NCBI GenBank assembly: GCA_945787335.1
Contig: CALZHR010000020.1
Span: 1 to 52,775 of the forward strand
DNA from: an uncultured Desulfuromonadales bacterium
Lineage (GTDB): Bacteria; Desulfobacterota; Desulfuromonadia; Desulfuromonadales; Geopsychrobacteraceae
DNA: 52,775 nt
Direction: 5' to 3'
The notes beneath the pieces are model-generated. The model worked only from the letters and a program-made list of their open reading frames with translations. It had not been told where the DNA came from and did no database searches. Shown piece after piece: positions 45,442-52,775 of this stretch (position 1 is the first letter of the stretch; each line of letters begins with the position of its first letter). A program made the position numbers and the translations under genes.

Positions 45442-47223
45442 ATGTCGGAGTCGATTCATTGGGATCTGGGCAAACTCTATTCTTCCCCAGACGCGGCGGA
45501 GATCCATACTCATCTGGAGCAGCTGTCTGATCAGGCAAAGAGTTTCAGCGAAAAATACAAAGGCCGGATTCATCATTTATCAGCGCACGATCTGGCGGCA
45601 GCGTTGAATAGCTATGAAAAGCTGCAGACGCTCGGCCTGCGCCCCTACCTCTACGCACAGCTGCTCTTCTGCGCCGACAGTCGTCCGGACCAGCATAAGA
45701 TGCTGCTGGCCAAGGTGCGCGAAGACTGGTCGACGATCAGCGAACAGCTGCTGTTCTTTGAACTGGAGCTGATGAAACTGGATGCGGAGCATTTTACCAG
45801 CCTATTGCAGAGCGAAGCGCTGCAGCCCTACCGCCACTACCTGATCCAGCTGCGCAAAGGTGCGCCCTTCACCCTGAGCGAAGAGGTCGAACAGGCTCTG
45901 AAGCGCAAAGACCTTTCTGGCAAAGAGGGGTTCAGCCAGCTGTTCGACGAACTGACCGCCTCGTTCAAATTCGCTTTCGTCCGTCCGGGCGAAAGCGAGC
46001 CGGCCGAGGTGACCGGCGAGGAATTGCTGGCGCTGCTCTATCATCCGGATGGCACAGTGCGTGAGAACGCCTTCAGTACCTTTCTACAGAAACATCAGGA
46101 ACACGCCCTGGTGCTGACCGCCTGCTTCAACAACCTGCTGCTCGATCACGAACGGGAAGGCCAGCTGCGCAACTACCCCGACCTGATGACCCCGACCCAC
46201 CTCTCCAGCGAAACCGAACCGGAGATGGTCGAGCAGATGATGGCGGTCACCGAACAGAACTACGGCCTGGCCCGGGAGTACTTCGCGCTGAAGCAGCAGC
46301 TGCTCGGCCTGGAAAAGATGAAGAACACTGACATCTACGCGCCGCTGCCCGGCAGCAACCGGCAGTTCAGTCTGCCGGAGGCCAAGCAGCTGGTGCTGGG
46401 GGCCTTCCGCAGCTTCTCGCCTCAGCTAGCCACTTTGGCAGAAGGCTTCTTCACTGATCGGCGTATCGACAGCCACCCGGCCCCGGGCAAAACTGGTGGT
46501 GCCTTCTGCATGGGGATGCTGCCTGGCTATCAACCCTACGTGCTGCTCAACCACACCGGCAACCTGCGCGATGTCTCGACCCTGGCCCACGAGCTGGGAC
46601 ACGGGGTGCACTTCGCCCTGTCGCAGCAGCAGAACCTCTATCACTACCAGGCACCGCTGCCGCTGGCAGAAACTGCCAGTGTTTTCGGCGAGATGCTGCT
46701 GACCCGGCACCTGCTGGCAAAGGAAACAGATCGCCAACTGCGCATCGAACTGCTCTGCGTCAAGCTGGAAGAGATCATCGCCACCACCTTCCGGCAGAAC
46801 GCGCTGACCCGCTTCGAGCTGGCGGCGCACAAAAAACGTGGCCAGCAACTGCTGTCACCGGACGATTATTGCGAGCTCTGGTGGCAGGAGAACGCCAAGC
46901 TGTTCGGGGACAGTATCGAGATGATCGAACCCTACCGCTGGGGCTGGGCCTACATCAGCCATTTTATCCACGCCCGCTTCTACTGCTACTCCTACGTGTT
47001 CGGCGAACTGCTGGTGCTGGCGCTCTACCAGCAGTACCTGGAGCAGGGGGAGGAGTTCGTGCCGCTCTATCTTGATCTTTTGAAAGCGGGTGGCAGCGCG
47101 CCGCCGCAGGAGCTGCTGGAACCGTTCGGGATCGACCTGAGCGATCCGGACTTCTGGCAGAAGGGGTATGATTTTGTGCGGGGGTTGTTGGAGGAGTTGA
47201 AAGGGCTCGTAGAGATTAAATAA
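45442..47223 (+). CDS. pepF: M3-family oligoendopeptidase F-type metalloprotease
   Basis: 593 residues, typical for M3B oligopeptidases. The zinc motif is H383ELGH387 (LAHELGHGVH), with the downstream Glu region TASVFGEMLLTRHL and IEMIEPYRWGWAYISHFIHARFY near the end. It cleaves short peptides in the cytoplasm. The ATG has CAGGAG eight bases upstream. It stands alone after tRNA-Phe and its terminator; no promoter matching consensus was seen in the 72-base gap. Confidence 0.94.
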   Translation: MSESIHWDLGKLYSSPDAAEIHTHLEQLSDQAKSFSEKYKGRIHHLSAHDLAAALNSYEKLQTLGLRPYLYAQLLFCADSRPDQHKMLLAKVREDWSTISEQLLFFELELMKLDAEHFTSLLQSEALQPYRHYLIQLRKGAPFTLSEEVEQALKRKDLSGKEGFSQLFDELTASFKFAFVRPGESEPAEVTGEELLALLYHPDGTVRENAFSTFLQKHQEHALVLTACFNNLLLDHEREGQLRNYPDLMTPTHLSSETEPEMVEQMMAVTEQNYGLAREYFALKQQLLGLEKMKNTDIYAPLPGSNRQFSLPEAKQLVLGAFRSFSPQLATLAEGFFTDRRIDSHPAPGKTGGAFCMGMLPGYQPYVLLNHTGNLRDVSTLAHELGHGVHFALSQQQNLYHYQAPLPLAETASVFGEMLLTRHLLAKETDRQLRIELLCVKLEEIIATTFRQNALTRFELAAHKKRGQQLLSPDDYCELWWQENAKLFGDSIEMIEPYRWGWAYISHFIHARFYCYSYVFGELLVLALYQQYLEQGEEFVPLYLDLLKAGGSAPPQELLEPFGIDLSDPDFWQKGYDFVRGLLEELKGLVEIK

Positions 47224-47266
47224 AGGCAAAAACCTCAACACCGGCAGGTCGCGGCCCGCCAGCCGC

Positions 47267-47296
47267 CCTCCTTTTTTCCAAAGCGAAAAAAGGAGG
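47267..47296 (+). terminator. Hairpin downstream of pepF
   Basis: CCTCCTTTTTTC (47267-47278) pairs perfectly with GAAAAAAGGAGG (47285-47296) around a 6-base loop, 44 bases after the pepF stop, with TTTTTT 13 bases further on. It may act as terminator; it also resembles the hairpin at 34447-34472. Confidence 0.55.
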
Positions 47297-47339
47297 CAAA
47301 ACGCTTTTTTCTATCTCTGTCGCGTGATTTCGGTAACTC

Positions 47340-47722
47340 TTTTCGGTTTGTTGCGTTACGGAAAACCGCTGCTTTGTTGATACTGAAACCGAAAAGCCCC
47401 GGCTCGCTGCGCTCACACGGGTTAAACGGAGGCGACGCTTCGATGACTTTTCCGACAGAGCTAGGAGTTCACAGACGAGAACTGCTTCCTCCTTGCAGAA
47501 ATTTTCCATTGCTATAAAAATCAAAGACATCGGTAAAAAAACAATCCCCCTTTTGCCTCCGCCGGAGTGGAGCGGGGCTTTCGGGAGGACGCCGGGAAAC
47601 TGTTTGAGCGAAGCGAGTTTTTTCCCGGCCCCGAAAGCACCGTGGAACGCAGGCTCCCGCGTAGCGGGCGGAGGCATTGGGGTGCCCTTTTGATCCAAAC
47701 TTTTGGGCAAGCAAAAGTTTGG
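47340..47722. repeat. Structured non-coding region with nested inverted repeats
   Basis: Part of a 633-base gap between pepF and tkt that holds no credible gene. Features in order: TTTTCGGTTT/AAACCGAAAA (47340-47349, 47386-47395); a nested cruciform from 47555 to 47675 with three successive perfect 9-bp stems (47555-47563/47667-47675, 47577-47585/47630-47638, 47591-47599/47621-47629); CCAAACTTTTG/CAAAAGTTTGG (47695-47705, 47712-47722). The segment TTTTGGGCAAGCAAAAGT and the GAGCGAAGCGAG motif are ones I recall from dispersed repeats in other Proteobacteria. It is likely a repeat insertion or a structured RNA; expression is not known. Confidence 0.75.
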
Positions 47723-47818
47723 GCCCGCCCGGCAGGGCAGAGACTTAACGGTTTTGATATAACTGCAGAAAAAACGCAGAAGAGGCGGCCCACCCGGAGC
47801 CGCCCCCTCACGAAATTC

Positions 47819-47843
47819 GGGCGTCCCGGCGGGACGCCCCTAC
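47819..47843. repeat. REP element at the tkt 3' end
   Basis: A GTAG tetranucleotide (minus reading) followed by a 9-bp perfect hairpin GGGCGTCCC/GGGACGCCC. It matches the right arm of the pair at 657-681 at 21 of 25 positions; one of the changes is compensatory in the stem (T-A here, C-G there). It ends 13 bases before the tkt stop codon side. A further small stem GGCGGC/GCCGCC lies at 47784-47804. Confidence 0.8.
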
Positions 47844-47856
47844 ATATTTTTCGCAA

Positions 47857-49845
47857 TCAGCCAAGCAGCTCCTTCGCCTTGGCAACCATATTCTCCGCCG
47901 TAAACCCGAAGTGCTTCATCAACTCCCCAGCCGGAGCGCTGGCGCCAAACCCTTCCATGCCGATGATCCCGCCACAGCGGCCGACATAGCGCTCCCAGCC
48001 GAAGGTCGAGCCGGCTTCCATCGCCACCCGCTTGGTGCAGCTCGACGGCAGCACCTGCTCGCGGTAGGCGTCATTCTGCTTTTCAAACAGCTCCCAGCTC
48101 GGTAGCGAAACGACCCGGGTGCCGATCCCTTCGGCCTGCAGGGTTTCGCGGGCAGCCATTGCGTGCTGCACCTCGGAGCCGCTGGCGAGCAGGATCAGCT
48201 GCAGCTCGCCGGTTTCGGCGGCCAGCACGTAGCCGCCTTTGTGCAGTCCGTCGGCCGCGCCGTACTGCGCGCGATCGACGGTCGGCAGCCCCTGGCGGGT
48301 CAGGACCAGCGCGGTCGGCCCCTGACGGTTGACAATCGCCGCCTTCCAGGCTTCGACGGTTTCGTTGGCATCGCCGGGGCGGATCACGGTCAGGTTCGGC
48401 ATCGCCCGCAAGGAGGCCAGGTGTTCGATCGGCTGGTGGGTCGGGCCGTCTTCGCCCAGACCGATGGAGTCGTGGGTGAGCACGTAGATCGGCGCCAGGC
48501 CCATCAGCGCGGCCATACGAATCGCCGGGCGCATGTAGTCGGTGAAGACGAAGAAGGTGCCGGCGAAGGGGATCAGGCCGGCGGTGTGGCAGAGGCCGTT
48601 CATGATCGAACCCATGGCGTGCTCACGGATGCCGTAATGGATATTGCGGCCGCTCTGGCCCGGCTCCCAGGAGGACTCTCCTTTGATCTCGGTGTTATTC
48701 GACGGCGCCAGGTCGGCCGAGCCGCCGACCAGATAAGGCAGCCTGGCGGCCAGGGCGTTGATCGCCGCGCCGCTCGCCTGGCGGGTCGCCTTGGAGTGGC
48801 CGGCGGCAAAGACCGGCAGGTCGGCATCCCAACCGGCCGGCAGTTCACCGCTGGCGGCAGCCAGCCAGCTGGCCACGGCAGCGTCCGATTTCTTCGCCTC
48901 GAGCTGCTTCTGCCAGACTTGTTCCAATTCCGTCCCCCTGGTGACGCAGCCGGCCATATGCGTGGTGACCTCCGCCGGAATCACGAACCGCGCCTGCGGA
49001 TCGAAACCGTACACCTCTTTGGTCAGCGCCAGCTCATCGGCACCGAGGGGGGCGCCGTGGGCGTCGTGGGTGTCCTGCTTGTTCGGCGCGCCCTGGCCGA
49101 TGTGGGTGCGGGCGACAATCAGCGACGGCCGCGGGTCGTTCTTGGCGCGCTCCATGGCGGCGTCGATCTCGGCCAGGTTCTCACCTTCGACCCGCTCGAT
49201 ATGCCAGCCGTAGGCCAGGTAACGGGCGCCGACATCCTCGGAGAAGGCCAGCGAGGTGTCCCCTTCGATGGTGATCTTGTTATCCAGGTAGAGGTAGTTC
49301 AGGTTGCCGAGCCGCAGGTGGCCGGCCAGCGAGGCGGCCTCGGCGGAGACCCCTTCCATCAGGTCGCCGTCGGAGCAGAGCACCCAGGTGCGATAGTCGA
49401 ACAGCTCGCTCTCGACCTGCTGGGCCAGGTACTGCCCGCCCATCGCCATGCCGACGCCGACCGCGACCCCCTGGCCGAGCGGGCCGGTGGTGGTCTCGAC
49501 TCCGGGAGTGTGACCGAACTCGGGGTGGCCGGCGGTCTTGCTGCCGAACTGGCGGAAGTTCTTGATTTCGTCGAGCGGAAGATCGTAACCGGTTAAGTGC
49601 AGCATGCTGTAGATCAGCGCCGAAGCGTGGCCACAGGAGAGGATGAAACGATCACGCCCCGCCCAATCAGGGTTGGCCGGGTTGTGCCGCAGATGCTTCA
49701 TGTAGAGCAGATAGGCAATCGGCGCGGCCTCCATCGGCGTACCCGGGTGGCCGGACTTGGCTTGCTCCACCGCATCGGCGGCCAGCAGGCGGATGGTATC
49801 GATCGATTGACGGATGACGGGATCGTTAAACTCTTTTGGCTGCAT
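47857..49845 (-). CDS. tkt: Transketolase
   Basis: 662 residues from ATG 49845, chosen for AAGGAG nine bases upstream; an upstream in-frame ATG at 49923 lacks a site. The ThDP motif ([25 protein letters not shown]), the N-terminal [16 protein letters not shown], and [23 protein letters not shown] with [14 protein letters not shown] are typical. It exchanges two-carbon units in the pentose phosphate pathway, yielding erythrose-4-phosphate for aroF. It is a single-gene unit with a REP element at its 3' end and gshA upstream on the same strand beyond a terminator. Confidence 0.97.
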   Translation of the reverse strand: MQPKEFNDPVIRQSIDTIRLLAADAVEQAKSGHPGTPMEAAPIAYLLYMKHLRHNPANPDWAGRDRFILSCGHASALIYSMLHLTGYDLPLDEIKNFRQFGSKTAGHPEFGHTPGVETTTGPLGQGVAVGVGMAMGGQYLAQQVESELFDYRTWVLCSDGDLMEGVSAEAASLAGHLRLGNLNYLYLDNKITIEGDTSLAFSEDVGARYLAYGWHIERVEGENLAEIDAAMERAKNDPRPSLIVARTHIGQGAPNKQDTHDAHGAPLGADELALTKEVYGFDPQARFVIPAEVTTHMAGCVTRGTELEQVWQKQLEAKKSDAAVASWLAAASGELPAGWDADLPVFAAGHSKATRQASGAAINALAARLPYLVGGSADLAPSNNTEIKGESSWEPGQSGRNIHYGIREHAMGSIMNGLCHTAGLIPFAGTFFVFTDYMRPAIRMAALMGLAPIYVLTHDSIGLGEDGPTHQPIEHLASLRAMPNLTVIRPGDANETVEAWKAAIVNRQGPTALVLTRQGLPTVDRAQYGAADGLHKGGYVLAAETGELQLILLASGSEVQHAMAARETLQAEGIGTRVVSLPSWELFEKQNDAYREQVLPSSCTKRVAMEAGSTFGWERYVGRCGGIIGMEGFGASAPAGELMKHFGFTAENMVAKAKELLG

Positions 49846-49961
49846 TAAAATGACTCCTTGGTCAGGCGTTTTTTGAGCTGCATATTGAAACAGGAACCGG
49901 CCGAAAAAACAAGGGAAAGTCATGGAAAAAGCGCATTAAATCCGTTTGCTGAAGAGACGAC

Positions 49962-50008
49962 AAAAAAAATTGGCCGATAACGGGAGGAGGCGTTTCCCGT
50001 TATCGGCC
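49962..50008 (-). terminator. Strong terminator downstream of gshA
   Basis: GGCCGATAACGGG (49972-49984) pairs perfectly with CCCGTTATCGGCC (49996-50008) around an 11-base loop. On the minus strand it runs into TTTTTTTT (49962-49969). It lies about 200 bases past the gshA stop. Confidence 0.9.
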
Positions 50009-50029
50009 TTCAGCAAGAAAGGAGGTGTG

Positions 50030-50080
50030 ATGAAAACCTCTTCTTCTATCAACGCTCCGACTGCCACATCGGTGCGCTGA
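50030..50080 (+). CDS. Possible 16-residue peptide with strong ribosome-binding site
   Basis: ATG 50030 with AAAGGAGG four bases upstream encodes MKTSSSINAPTATSVR and stops at 50078-50080. The strength of the site is striking for so short a frame. No promoter was found on the plus strand and the only downstream frame runs antisense to gshA, so expression is doubtful. Confidence 0.3.
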   Translation: MKTSSSINAPTATSVR

Positions 50081-50205
50081 TGTTTTTGAGATTACTGCAG
50101 TCAGCCAAGAAAAAACACGTGGTTTCGCGTATTTGTTGCAATGGGATGGCACGAAAAATAACTGTGCGGATGCACAGTAGCAGTCAAGTTTTTCCGATCC
50201 GACAG

Positions 50206-51567
50206 CTAATCGGAACTGTAGCCGCAGTGCGCAAGCAGAACCTGCAGCTTCTCCGAGCGGTCCCCCTGCCAGCGCTCCAACAGCTGTTCGGCGAGGGTTC
50301 TGCCGCTGCTGACGATCGCTTCGAGCGGCTGCAGAAACTGGCTTTCGTCCGCGCCGCTGTTGCCTTGCGCGAACTGCGCCCGCAAACTCGCGACCGCCTG
50401 CGGCAGCAGCTCGGCGGCGACCTCACGCAAGCTGCCGTCTTTGAATCTGGTCTGCAGGCCGTCCCGCCACGACTGCCGATAGAGCTGATTCCGCTGTTCA
50501 AGCGACAGCCCGGAAAAAAGCGTCTCGACGGCGGAGAGCCCCGCTTCACTGTAGAGCAGCCCCTTGTAAAAGGCCGCCACCGCGGCGCTCAGCTGCGGGG
50601 GCAGACTGTCGGCACTGCGGATTTCAATCTGCGGCCGCAGCCGCACCTCGGGGAACAGGGTCGACAGGTGCAGATTCCAGTCGGCAAGCGTCGCCCGCTC
50701 TTTTTGCCAACCGGATTCGAGGTAATGGCGGAAGGTAAAGCGCCGGCCGGTCATGTCGAGCAGTCGGCCCTCCCGCTGCAGGAAGTAGAGCGGCACATCG
50801 AGAGCGTAGTCGACATAATCGCGAAATCCTGCGGCCGGGCTGAACAGCTGCTCGATCAAGCCACAGCGGTCGGCGTCGGTGCGCGACCAGATCTCGCCGC
50901 GCAGCGACAGAAAGCCGGTCGGCTCCCCTTCAAGGATCGGCGAGTTGGCGAACAGCGCATAGCACAGCGGCGCCAGCCACTGCACCACCCGCAGCTTGCG
51001 CGCGCAGTCGGCCTCGTCGGAAAAATCGAGATTGACCTGGGTTCCGGCGGTCTGCTTCATCATCCGTTGCCCCATATCGCCGGTCTTTTGCATATAGGGA
51101 CCCATGATGGCGTAGCGCTTCTTCGGCAGCCAGGCGATCTTCTCCAGCGGGGTGAAGGGTTGGGCGCCCAGGCCGAGAAAGGCCAGCCCGGTCTCCGCTC
51201 CATGGGCGACGATCTGCTGCCGGTAGCGGCCCAGATCCCGCCAGCTGCAGTGGATATCACAACAGAAGCGCCCGGAAAGCTCCAGCTGTCCGCCCGGCTC
51301 AAGTGTTACCGACGAACGCTTGCCCTGCAGGCCGACCAGATACTCACCGTCATAGATGCCCTCCCAGCCGTTGGTCCCCTCCAGCCGCGCGAGCAGATCG
51401 CGAATCCGCTCGTAACCGGCCGCCTCACCGGTCAGCCGGTCGATCACCAGCTTCTCGGTTTCCAGCCCGACTCCCCAGTCCGCGCGCGGACGGGCGCCAC
51501 GGGAGAGAAAGTCGCTGAGCTGCTGGAGGGTTTCGACCGGCTGCTGGTTGAGCGGGGTTGGGCTCAT
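50206..51567 (-). CDS. gshA: Glutamate-cysteine ligase, plant/alphaproteobacterial type
   Basis: 453 residues of the GCS2 family used by plants and many Proteobacteria. The substrate-binding GLETEKLVI, YDGEYLVGLQG, VTLEPGGQLELSG and the mid-domain GQRMMKQTAGTQVNLDFSDE are typical. It joins Glu and Cys with ATP, the first step of glutathione synthesis. No gshB is nearby, so it may end at gamma-glutamylcysteine or rely on a distant gene. The gap of 37 bases to the aminotransferase gene upstream suggests cotranscription. Confidence 0.93.
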   Translation of the reverse strand: MSPTPLNQQPVETLQQLSDFLSRGARPRADWGVGLETEKLVIDRLTGEAAGYERIRDLLARLEGTNGWEGIYDGEYLVGLQGKRSSVTLEPGGQLELSGRFCCDIHCSWRDLGRYRQQIVAHGAETGLAFLGLGAQPFTPLEKIAWLPKKRYAIMGPYMQKTGDMGQRMMKQTAGTQVNLDFSDEADCARKLRVVQWLAPLCYALFANSPILEGEPTGFLSLRGEIWSRTDADRCGLIEQLFSPAAGFRDYVDYALDVPLYFLQREGRLLDMTGRRFTFRHYLESGWQKERATLADWNLHLSTLFPEVRLRPQIEIRSADSLPPQLSAAVAAFYKGLLYSEAGLSAVETLFSGLSLEQRNQLYRQSWRDGLQTRFKDGSLREVAAELLPQAVASLRAQFAQGNSGADESQFLQPLEAIVSSGRTLAEQLLERWQGDRSEKLQVLLAHCGYSSD

Positions 51568-51604
51568 CTGGGACGCCTTTCGCAGGGAGATTTCCTGTAG
51601 TCTA

Positions 51605-52775
51605 TCACGAATTCAGATAGGTCGTGACCGCGTTGGCGATGGTAATGAAGATCTGGGTGAACTCCTTTTCGTCAAGCTCCAGCAGGGTGATGCGGAAGCC
51701 GCGCTCTTCAGTGCAGAAGGAGGAGATCGGCACCACGCAGATCCCGGTCGCGGCGAGCAGGTAATAGACGAAGCGCTTGTCGACCTCGACCCCCGGCTTG
51801 TTGACCAGCTCCTCGACCAGGGCCTTGACTTCGGCGATCTCGATCGCCAGGGTCTGCTGCTCGTTCAGCAGCCCCCGCTCGAACACCACGCTCATGTAGA
51901 AGGCGCCGTTGGTCCGGTTGACCTTGAGCCCCGGCACCTCCTTGAGCAGGTTGTAGGCGATATTCGAATACTGCTCATAACGGTTTTTCCGCTCCTCGAG
52001 ATACTTGGGATATTCGGGGTGACCGAGGATCGACGGAATTGCTTTCTGCGGCAGGGTGGTGGAGCAGACCTCGACCATCTTCGAGTCGAGAATACTCTGT
52101 ACATAGCGGGCGAACATCGGGTCCTTGTCGGCGTTGTAGACCTCGATCCAGCCACAGCGGGCACCCGGCCAGGGCACCTCTTTGCTGATCCCCTTCATGG
52201 CGATCGCCGGCAGATCGCCGATCAAGTCGGAGATCGGCTTGGTGGCGGTGCCGTTATAGCAGAGGTTGTGATAGATCTCGTCACAGATCAGGAACAGGTC
52301 GTATTCCCTGCAGATGGCGATCATCTCTTTCAGAATCCGCTCGGGATAGACGGCGCCGGTCGGATTATCCGGATTGATGATCAGGATCGCCGAAATCGCC
52401 GGGTTGTACTTGACCGACAGGCGCAGATCGTCGATGTCGGGGTACCAGTTGTTGTCCGGGTCGAGCTTGTAGGTCAGCGGCCGCTGGCCGGCATGGGCCC
52501 CTTCGGCGGAGGAGTGGGTCGAATAGGTCGGCGAGGGGCCGATCACCCGGGCTTCGCGCTTGAGCAGCCCGTAGACCTTCTGGATGGCATCCCCCAGGCC
52601 GTTGAAGAAGATGATGTCTTCCGGAGTGATCTGAGTCTTGCCGCGCTGGTTGGTCAAATCCGCCAGGTACTCGCGGGTCTCCAGCACCCCCTTGGTGGCG
52701 CAGTAGCCGTAGGAGCAGTCCTTCATCGCCAGGTCGGCGACGATCTTTTTGATCCAGGCGGGGATCTTCTCCCCC
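51605..52775 (-). CDS. PLP-dependent class I/II aminotransferase, N-terminus cut by window edge
   Basis: 389 residues are visible; the frame stays open to the window edge (reading GEKIPAWIKKIVADLAMKDCSYGY), so the true start lies beyond. PLP-enzyme segments include IINPDNPTGAVYPERIL, LICDEIYHNLCYNG, and ISKEVPWPGARCGW with the Schiff-base Lys and following Arg. It belongs to the aspartate/alanine-type fold I family; substrate cannot be told. It would be first in a run with gshA. Confidence 0.93.
   Translation of the reverse strand, partial: GEKIPAWIKKIVADLAMKDCSYGYCATKGVLETREYLADLTNQRGKTQITPEDIIFFNGLGDAIQKVYGLLKREARVIGPSPTYSTHSSAEGAHAGQRPLTYKLDPDNNWYPDIDDLRLSVKYNPAISAILIINPDNPTGAVYPERILKEMIAICREYDLFLICDEIYHNLCYNGTATKPISDLIGDLPAIAMKGISKEVPWPGARCGWIEVYNADKDPMFARYVQSILDSKMVEVCSTTLPQKAIPSILGHPEYPKYLEERKNRYEQYSNIAYNLLKEVPGLKVNRTNGAFYMSVVFERGLLNEQQTLAIEIAEVKALVEELVNKPGVEVDKRFVYYLLAATGICVVPISSFCTEERGFRITLLELDEKEFTQIFITIANAVTTYLNS

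Larger units (their letters stand above)
49846..50205. other. 360-base gap between gshA and tkt
   Basis: Holds the gshA terminator (49962-50008), a 16-codon plus-strand reading frame with a strong ribosome-binding site (50030-50080), and the tkt upstream region. A poor minus-strand promoter (TTGTTT-17-TTCAAT, about 49875-49905) is the best tkt candidate. No other structure was recognised. Confidence 0.5.

Noticed and set aside
50080-51600. Open plus-strand frame of about 506 codons starting at an ATG overlapping the tiny peptide's stop
   Set aside because: It runs exactly antisense to the well-supported gshA gene; a long antisense frame is common at high GC and the product has no recognisable motif.

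Overview
The window looks like a chromosomal segment of a GC-rich Gram-negative bacterium of the Desulfuromonadia (Geobacter/Desulfuromonas-like, former Deltaproteobacteria). Supporting signs are futalosine-pathway menaquinone genes, an MglA/MglB polarity pair, an MXAN_5187-type protein, a DUF4080-type radical SAM enzyme, many PilZ and response-regulator proteins, a PEP-CTERM protein, sigma-54 promoters and GTAG-type REP repeats. This placement is inferred from gene content; no marker gene was compared. About 38 protein genes, two tRNA genes and one attenuator leader peptide are supported. No rRNA, CRISPR array, prophage or intact insertion sequence is visible.

Layout. 1-13.1 kb (minus): gatC-gatA-gatB for tRNA amidation, with repeats in the gaps, preceded by a probable glmU-glmS-ClC channel-UvrD/PcrA helicase-SARP-type regulator run. 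13.2-15.7 kb (plus): an MXAN_5187-type protein and a B12/radical SAM enzyme. 15.7-23.1 kb (minus): a receiver-PilZ-GAF protein, a thioredoxin-like protein, clpB, two hsp20 genes, a sigma-54 activator and a PilZ protein. 23.2-26.6 kb (plus): a hybrid histidine kinase with an overlapping single-domain response regulator. 26.6-28.7 kb (minus): a lipoprotein, tRNA-Asn and mglB-mglA. 28.9-31.6 kb (plus): an unknown gene tightly linked to mqnB and mqnD. 31.7-34.3 kb (minus): long serA and a VanZ-family membrane protein. 34.6-39.8 kb (plus): PilZ, a PilB/GspE-like ATPase and a membrane histidine kinase. 39.9-44.8 kb (minus): a PEP-CTERM protein, then aroF, a small Cys protein, a second serA and serC. 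45.2-47.2 kb (plus): tRNA-Phe and pepF. 47.2-52.8 kb (mostly minus): a structured repeat region, tkt, gshA and a truncated aminotransferase gene.

The two strongest regulatory discoveries are outside the annotated genes. Upstream of aroF lies a complete Phe-responsive attenuator: a 27-codon leader peptide with eight Phe codons and one Trp codon, mutually exclusive RNA pairings, a terminator with a T-run, and a second tandem terminator. Between the sigma-54 activator gene and the hsp20 pair lie five GTCGCA/TGCGAC half-sites, followed at enhancer distance by a -24/-12 promoter, which suggests a self-contained sigma-54 small-heat-shock circuit. A further sigma-54-like promoter precedes the PEP-CTERM gene.

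A second theme is cyclic-di-GMP: three PilZ-containing proteins with RxxxR and DxSxxG motifs and an ATPase with an MshEN-like region, but no GGDEF or EAL enzyme in the window. REP elements flank gatA and tkt, with compensatory base changes between copies.
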